DNA from: an uncultured Clostridia bacterium
GTDB taxonomy: Bacteria; Bacillota; Clostridia; TANB77; CAG-508
Assembly: GCA_944393755.1 (NCBI GenBank)
Contig: CALYBF010000052.1
Coordinates: forward strand, 1-9,542
Reading direction: 5' to 3'
Length of the DNA: 9,542 bases
Numbering within the stretch: the stretch's first letter is position 1; each line of letters begins with the position of its first letter. Under the pieces are notes generated by a model. It had not been told where the DNA came from, did not search any database, and saw only the letters and a list, made by a program, of their open reading frames with translations. A program made the translations under genes and the position numbers. Positions 6,014-9,542 of the stretch are shown in pieces.

Positions 6014-6050
6014 AAGGGAAGAAGTTTTGGCTTCTTCCCTTCTTTTATAT
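6014..6050 (+). terminator. Rho-independent terminator closing the ylbJ/small-gene block
   Basis: A perfect 11-base-pair stem (6014-6024 with 6031-6041, AAGGGAAGAAG and its complement) with a TTTTGG loop is followed by CTTTTATATTT. It begins 12 bases after the stop of the 58-residue gene. On the minus strand the T run is weak, but the hairpin could also help end uppP transcripts arriving from 6071. Confidence 0.85.
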
Positions 6051-6070
6051 TTAGCTTTAATTTAATAAAT

Positions 6071-6925
6071 TTATCTTAAAAAGAAATATGCAAGTACTAC
6101 TATTCCAAGTATTATTCTATAATATCCAAATATTTTAAAATTATGTTTTTTAATATAATTCATTAAAAATTTAATAATTGCAACAGAAACCAAAAATGAA
6201 ACTAGCATACCTACAAGTAATACAGCTATTTCTAAACTTGTAAAAGAAAAACCAAATTTAACAAGTTTTAAAAGGCTTGCTCCAAGCATAGTTGGAATAG
6301 CTAAATAAAATGTAAATTCTGCTGCATTTGGTCTAGATAAACCTATTAACAACCCACCAATAATTGTTGCACCTGAACGTGATGTTCCAGGAAATATTGC
6401 AGCTAACAACTGGAATATTCCAATTATAAAAGCATCTTTATATGTAATATCTTTGCTTGTTTCTTTTAAATTTGCTTTTCTTTTTTTATTCCAGTTTTCT
6501 ATTACAATAAATGCAATACCAAAAACAATTAAAGCTATTGCTATACAAACTGGGTTATAAAATAAAGCTTCAAAAACTTCATCAAATAAAAGACCAATAA
6601 TAGCTGCAGGTATACAACCAACTAATATCTTTCCCCATAAATTCATTATGTCTTTATTTAAAAAAGATAAAATTCCTTGTCTTTTTATTGCCTTTTCTTT
6701 GTTTTTAGTAAAAGGCCATATATTTTTAAAATATAGAAGTACAACAGCTAAGATTGCTCCAAATTGTATAACAACCTGGAACATACTCCAAAAACCTTCT
6801 GATACTCCATTAAATTTTATAAATTCTTCTGCTAAAATTAGATGTCCTGTACTACTAATTGGTAGCCATTCTGTAATTCCTTCTATAATTCCAAATACTC
6901 CTGATTTTAAAAGTTCTATTAACAT
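6071..6925 (-). CDS. uppP: Undecaprenyl-diphosphate phosphatase (UppP/BacA)
   Basis: This 284-residue integral membrane protein, of the usual BacA family length, hydrolyses undecaprenyl diphosphate to the monophosphate, recycling the lipid carrier for peptidoglycan and other wall polymers (EC 3.6.1.27). Both signature motifs are intact: EGITEWLPISSTGH (15-28; E15, E19 and H28) and FPGTSRSG (178-185; R183). About eight hydrophobic helices surround them. The ATG is supported by AGGAAGGA at 6935-6942, 9 bases upstream. It lies only 21 bases behind the frame-corrected stop of dpaA (6947-6949), so the two are probably one operon. No separate promoter is needed or clearly seen. The pairing with a spore gene could place this UppP copy under sporulation control, and there may be other copies elsewhere in the genome. 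Confidence 0.95.
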   Translation of the reverse strand: MLIELLKSGVFGIIEGITEWLPISSTGHLILAEEFIKFNGVSEGFWSMFQVVIQFGAILAVVLLYFKNIWPFTKNKEKAIKRQGILSFLNKDIMNLWGKILVGCIPAAIIGLLFDEVFEALFYNPVCIAIALIVFGIAFIVIENWNKKRKANLKETSKDITYKDAFIIGIFQLLAAIFPGTSRSGATIIGGLLIGLSRPNAAEFTFYLAIPTMLGASLLKLVKFGFSFTSLEIAVLLVGMLVSFLVSVAIIKFLMNYIKKHNFKIFGYYRIILGIVVLAYFFLR

Positions 6926-6946
6926 CTTTATTCTTCCTTCCTTAGT

Positions 6947-7829
6947 TTATTTTTTATATACTTCTTTTAATATATTATATATTGTATCTTTAATAAATTC
7001 CGCCGTTGTAAGAGGTGCAACTTTTCCGTGGTAAAGCTAAAGCCCAAATAAGTTTTAAATTTCTTTCCTTTGCTTCCTTCTTATCAATTCCACCTGGGTT
7101 TGATGCTAAATCAATTAATAAACAGTCTTCTCTTACATATTGCAATTTTTCTTTATTTAATATCAAATGTGGCACTGTATTTATTATAATATCAAATTCT
7201 GTTAAGTTCTCGCCTATTGTATTTATATTTGTTTCATTATGCCCATATGCTCTTATCCAAGCTAAATCTTCATCTTTTCTTGCAGCACAAGTAACTTTTG
7301 CAGCTAACCCTGCCATCTTTCTTGCTAATACTTTTCCGATTCTTCCAAAACCTAATATCAATACTTTGCTTCCGTGAATTATTCTACTAGTATTTGCAAT
7401 TGCTATTTCTATTGTACCTTCTGCAGTTGATACAGTATTTAAAACTGCAAGTTCTTCTCTTTTCATAATATCTATTATTTCTACATATTCATCATTTGTT
7501 AAATTATATACTTCTGGCATAATACTTCCTGCAATTAAAATTTTACCATCTAGATAATGGATAAATTCTCTTATAGAAATTTCATTATCACTAAATGGCG
7601 AATTAATATTTACACCGTTACTAGAAAAAGGAATTGGTCCTATCACAATTTCTACATCTTTTGAAATTGCTTTACTTATTTTTTCCGAGAAAATAATATT
7701 ATTATATCCTTTTAATTCTTCTGCTTTTTCTAAACCAAAAGTATAAACTTTATTTCCATCATCTGCAAGCATCTTTGCGAGTTTAATTATTCTTAAATCT
7801 CCACCTATTATAGCAAAATTTGTACTCAT
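6947..7829 (-). CDS. dpaA: Dipicolinate synthase subunit A (DpaA/SpoVFA), frameshifted near the C-terminus
   Basis: DpaA, with the flavoprotein DpaB, makes dipicolinic acid from dihydrodipicolinate, a lysine-pathway intermediate, in the mother cell. The protein has an N-terminal domain (1-150 from the chosen start, IIGGD at 7-11) and a nucleotide-binding domain with KVLILGFGRIG (155-165). The ATG at 7827-7829 has an ideal ribosome site (GGGAGGAG, 7835-7842). The in-frame ATG at 7842-7844 overlaps that site and is not the start. After LALP (264-267) the frame goes wrong: as read, it ends at 6990 with 17 residues not matching the family. Dropping the base at 7028 restores LPGKVAP and 26 further residues to a stop at 6947-6949, giving 293 residues, close to the Bacillus protein (297). 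This is either a sequencing error or a real inactivating change. dpaB is not adjacent; uppP follows instead. Confidence 0.85.
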
Positions 7830-7868
7830 AAAATCTCCTCCCAATACTTATTATATTGTTTTTTTGAA

Positions 7869-7895
7869 ATTTTATGAGTTAATTTCTAATCTTGT
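7869..7895 (-). promoter_or_regulatory. Weak mother-cell (sigma-K/E-like) promoter candidate for dpaA
   Basis: On the minus strand CATAAAAT (7869-7876) resembles sigma-E and sigma-K -10 elements. An AC pair lies 17 bases upstream (7894-7895), as in the AC-N16/17-CATAnnnTA pattern of sigma-K, with one mismatch in the -10. It lies over the end of the TPR gene, and a start near 7862 would give a leader of about 33 bases. In Bacillus dpaA is sigma-K dependent. The match is loose. Confidence 0.25.
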
Positions 7896-9130
7896 CTTTC
7901 TTTTCCAATATTTTGCTCAATATCTTTTTTAATTTCTTCTTTTTGTTTTTCTTTATAATTTCTATTTAATAAATCAATATCATTATACCCTAAATGTCTT
8001 GTTATCTCAGCCATTTCTTCTAGATGTTCTTTGACTTTAGTTTCTTTTTTAGATAAACGTCTTTCATTTTCTTTTTCTTCTCTATTTTCTAAATTAAATG
8101 GTATCGAAATTTTAGCCATTATAGGTATAAAAATTGGATCTTTTTTTACTTTTTCAACTATTTTTTTACTATCTATATCAATTGCTAAATTAACATATTT
8201 TATTGCTGTTTCTTTATCATTTTCTATTAAAGCAATTTTTGATAATTCATAATAACTATCTGCAGATAATTCTTCTTCATTTACAGCTTCTAAAAATTTC
8301 TTTTTAGCTTCTTCTATTTCTTTATAAATAAGAGCAATTTCTGCCAAATCATATTTTAACACATATGCTAAGGTATTAATTTCAGCAGCCTTTTCATAAG
8401 CAATCTTTGCACTTTGGAAATCATTAAGCATTGTATATGCAATTCCTAAATTATAATTTATATCATAGCTGTATGGGTTATATTTTAAAGCTTCTTGGTA
8501 TACGTTTACAGCTTCTTTATACATTTCAGTATCTATTAAAATTTCACCAAGTAATATACTTGCATTATAATTATCTGGTTTTTTACTTAATAAATTTGAA
8601 AGCATTTCTGCCGCTTCTTGTTTTTTATCTAAACCGTTTAATAATTCAGCAACTTTATAATATGAATCATAATCTTGTTTATTAATATCTATTGCTTGTA
8701 CATATTCATCAATCGCTTTCCTCATACCGCCTTCTTTTTCGTAAATTTGTGCTAAAAGCTTATGTGCATTATAACTATTTTTATTTTTATCTAATAAATT
8801 AAGTAATGCTTCTTTTGCTTTTTTATTGTCTTTAAATAAAAGACATATTTTTGCTTTTCCTAAATTAATTATTTCATATAAATATATATTTTGTTTTTCT
8901 AGTATAATAACTCCTATTGGCAAAATTACTGCTAACAAATATTTTAGAACTTTTAAAATAGCATTTAATTCTATATCAAATAATACTTCTAAAAAGTTTA
9001 ATGCAATTCCAATTGCCTCTAATACTAAAATTACTACATATGTGGTATCATTTTTCTTTATCATTCTAAAAAACATATATACAAATATAGCAAACGAAAT
9101 AAATATAAATAATAATTGTTCTACTAGCAT
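7886..9130 (-). CDS. Membrane-anchored TPR-repeat protein
   Basis: This 414-residue protein has three N-terminal hydrophobic segments (about 4-22, 31-50 and 60-78), followed by tetratricopeptide repeats from about 100 to 322. Clear units are NAHKLLAQIYEKEG (121-134), DSYYKVAELLNGLDKKQEA (155-173), NASILLGEILIDTEMYKEA (189-207) and DINYNLGIAYTMLNDFQSA (223-241), each with the usual small residues and a closing A-x-x-x-Y/L helix. The C-terminal 70 residues are highly charged and probably coiled. TPR arrays scaffold protein complexes, so this one probably gathers partners at the inner face of the membrane; the partners are unknown. The ATG is supported by AAGGAGA at 9138-9144, 7 bases upstream. 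It sits between the lytic transglycosylase gene and dpaA, which suggests, but does not show, a cell-wall or sporulation role. Confidence 0.8.
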   Translation of the reverse strand: MLVEQLLFIFISFAIFVYMFFRMIKKNDTTYVVILVLEAIGIALNFLEVLFDIELNAILKVLKYLLAVILPIGVIILEKQNIYLYEIINLGKAKICLLFKDNKKAKEALLNLLDKNKNSYNAHKLLAQIYEKEGGMRKAIDEYVQAIDINKQDYDSYYKVAELLNGLDKKQEAAEMLSNLLSKKPDNYNASILLGEILIDTEMYKEAVNVYQEALKYNPYSYDINYNLGIAYTMLNDFQSAKIAYEKAAEINTLAYVLKYDLAEIALIYKEIEEAKKKFLEAVNEEELSADSYYELSKIALIENDKETAIKYVNLAIDIDSKKIVEKVKKDPIFIPIMAKISIPFNLENREEKENERRLSKKETKVKEHLEEMAEITRHLGYNDIDLLNRNYKEKQKEEIKKDIEQNIGKERQD

Positions 9131-9161
9131 TTTTATTTCTCCTTTTATATTTTACGTTTTT

Positions 9162-9190
9162 ATTTTATTTCATTTTTTATCTTTTGTCTA
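9162..9190 (-). promoter_or_regulatory. Possible promoter of the TPR gene
   Basis: On the minus strand TAGACA (9185-9190), a 17-base spacer and TAAAAT (9162-9167) lie in the 61-base gap after the transglycosylase gene. The start would be near 9155, with a leader of about 25 bases. No terminator hairpin is visible in this gap, so read-through from the upstream gene is equally possible. Confidence 0.35.
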
Positions 9191-9191
9191 G

Positions 9192-9542
9192 TTATTTATA
9201 TATTGTTTGGTAAATTTCATAATTTCTTAATATTTTTCTTACATAATTGTTAGTTTCCTTATATGGTATATTTTCAATATCGCTACCATCACTTTTTATT
9301 ATACCTTTATCTATCCAATTATCAACAGTTCCAATACCTGCATTATATGCCGCAACTGCAACTTCTACATTTTTATATTGTTCAAGTAAAACTGATAAAT
9401 ATTTAGTTCCTATATTTATATTATTATTTACTTTTGCAATTGATTCTTTTACATTTTCAAAATCTATATTTATATCATATTTAGTTGCAATATCTTCTGC
9501 TGTATCTTCCATTATTTGCATTAAACCAATTGCACTTTTATG
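9192..9542 (-). CDS. Lytic transglycosylase, SLT/GH23 type, N-terminus off the window
   Basis: The frame is open through the right edge, and 116 residues of the C-terminal part are visible. They begin HKSAIGLMQIMEDTAEDIA, the conserved SxxGLMQxMxxTA block that follows the catalytic Glu in Slt70-type enzymes. The catalytic Glu itself lies just beyond the window. Next come VAVAAYNAGIGTVDNW (the AYNAG signature) and ETNNYVRKILRNYEIY, the usual end of the domain. These enzymes cleave the MurNAc-GlcNAc bond in peptidoglycan and form 1,6-anhydro ends. The protein stops right after the SLT domain, which suggests a short enzyme with an N-terminal signal or anchor upstream. The TPR gene follows after 61 bases in the same direction. 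An internal ATG at 9519-9521 is not the start, because conserved domain sequence precedes it. Confidence 0.92.
   Translation of the reverse strand, partial: HKSAIGLMQIMEDTAEDIATKYDINIDFENVKESIAKVNNNINIGTKYLSVLLEQYKNVEVAVAAYNAGIGTVDNWIDKGIIKSDGSDIENIPYKETNNYVRKILRNYEIYQTIYK

Noticed and set aside
7025..7034. Programmed +1 frameshift in dpaA
   Set aside because: CCA followed by CGG is not a recognised slippery site, there is no stop codon at the shift point and no stimulatory structure is evident. An indel is simpler.
6648..7034. Plus-strand open frame opposite uppP and the end of dpaA
   Set aside because: It spans two genes on the other strand, has no ribosome site, and its peptide has no recognisable pattern.
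7842..7844. Upstream ATG as the start of dpaA
   Set aside because: It overlaps the ribosome site GGGAGGAG that serves the ATG at 7827-7829, and family proteins begin close to the glycine-containing first strand.
8826..9191. Plus-strand open frame opposite the start of the TPR gene
   Set aside because: It is the mirror of hydrophobic membrane-segment codons, with no ribosome site or promoter.

Overview
The window is very AT-rich DNA (about 22% G+C in a sampled 60-base stretch of one gene). It has strong AGGAGG-type ribosome binding sites and encodes two proteins typical of endospore formation: YlbJ/SpoVV and dipicolinate synthase subunit A. This points to a spore-forming member of the Clostridia, perhaps an uncultured gut lineage. 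The sequence does not fix genus or family.

Left part (1-3190, minus strand): the promoter-proximal end of a cell-surface polysaccharide-type operon. A promoter at 3100-3128 drives a 640-residue HAD-hydrolase-like protein of the COG5610 type. It is followed after 17 bases by a 330-residue protein with a glycosyltransferase-like C-terminus, and after 13 bases by a gene that runs off the left edge. Next to it, 3150-3948 is a self-contained single-gene unit on the minus strand, with promoter, promoter-proximal inverted repeat, 216-residue orphan gene and hairpin terminator. Its base and codon use (about 40% G+C, lysine almost always AAG) are unlike everything else here, so it is probably acquired. 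A decayed coding remnant lies just upstream (4024-4207).

Middle part (4259-6050, plus strand): ylbJ/spoVV with a possible sigma-E-type promoter, a 70-residue protein that probably starts at a TTG, and then a separately promoted pair of unlisted small genes of 48 and 58 residues. Each of the pair encodes one N-terminal membrane helix followed by a GYxxGY repeat. A strong hairpin terminator closes the block.

Right part (6071-9542, minus strand): in transcription order, the end of an SLT-type lytic transglycosylase gene (cut by the window edge), a membrane-anchored TPR protein, dpaA, and uppP (undecaprenyl-diphosphate phosphatase). The dpaA reading frame carries one extra base at 7028. This replaces its conserved C-terminal 26 residues with a 17-residue nonsense tail, and removing that base restores a 293-residue protein of normal length. 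No dpaB lies next to dpaA.

Functionally, the right and middle blocks share a spore and cell-wall theme. DpaA helps make dipicolinic acid in the mother cell, YlbJ/SpoVV moves it across the outer forespore membrane, and UppP and the transglycosylase serve peptidoglycan lipid recycling and turnover. The points most worth a second look are the GY-repeat small membrane protein pair, the compositionally foreign orphan unit, and the dpaA frameshift.
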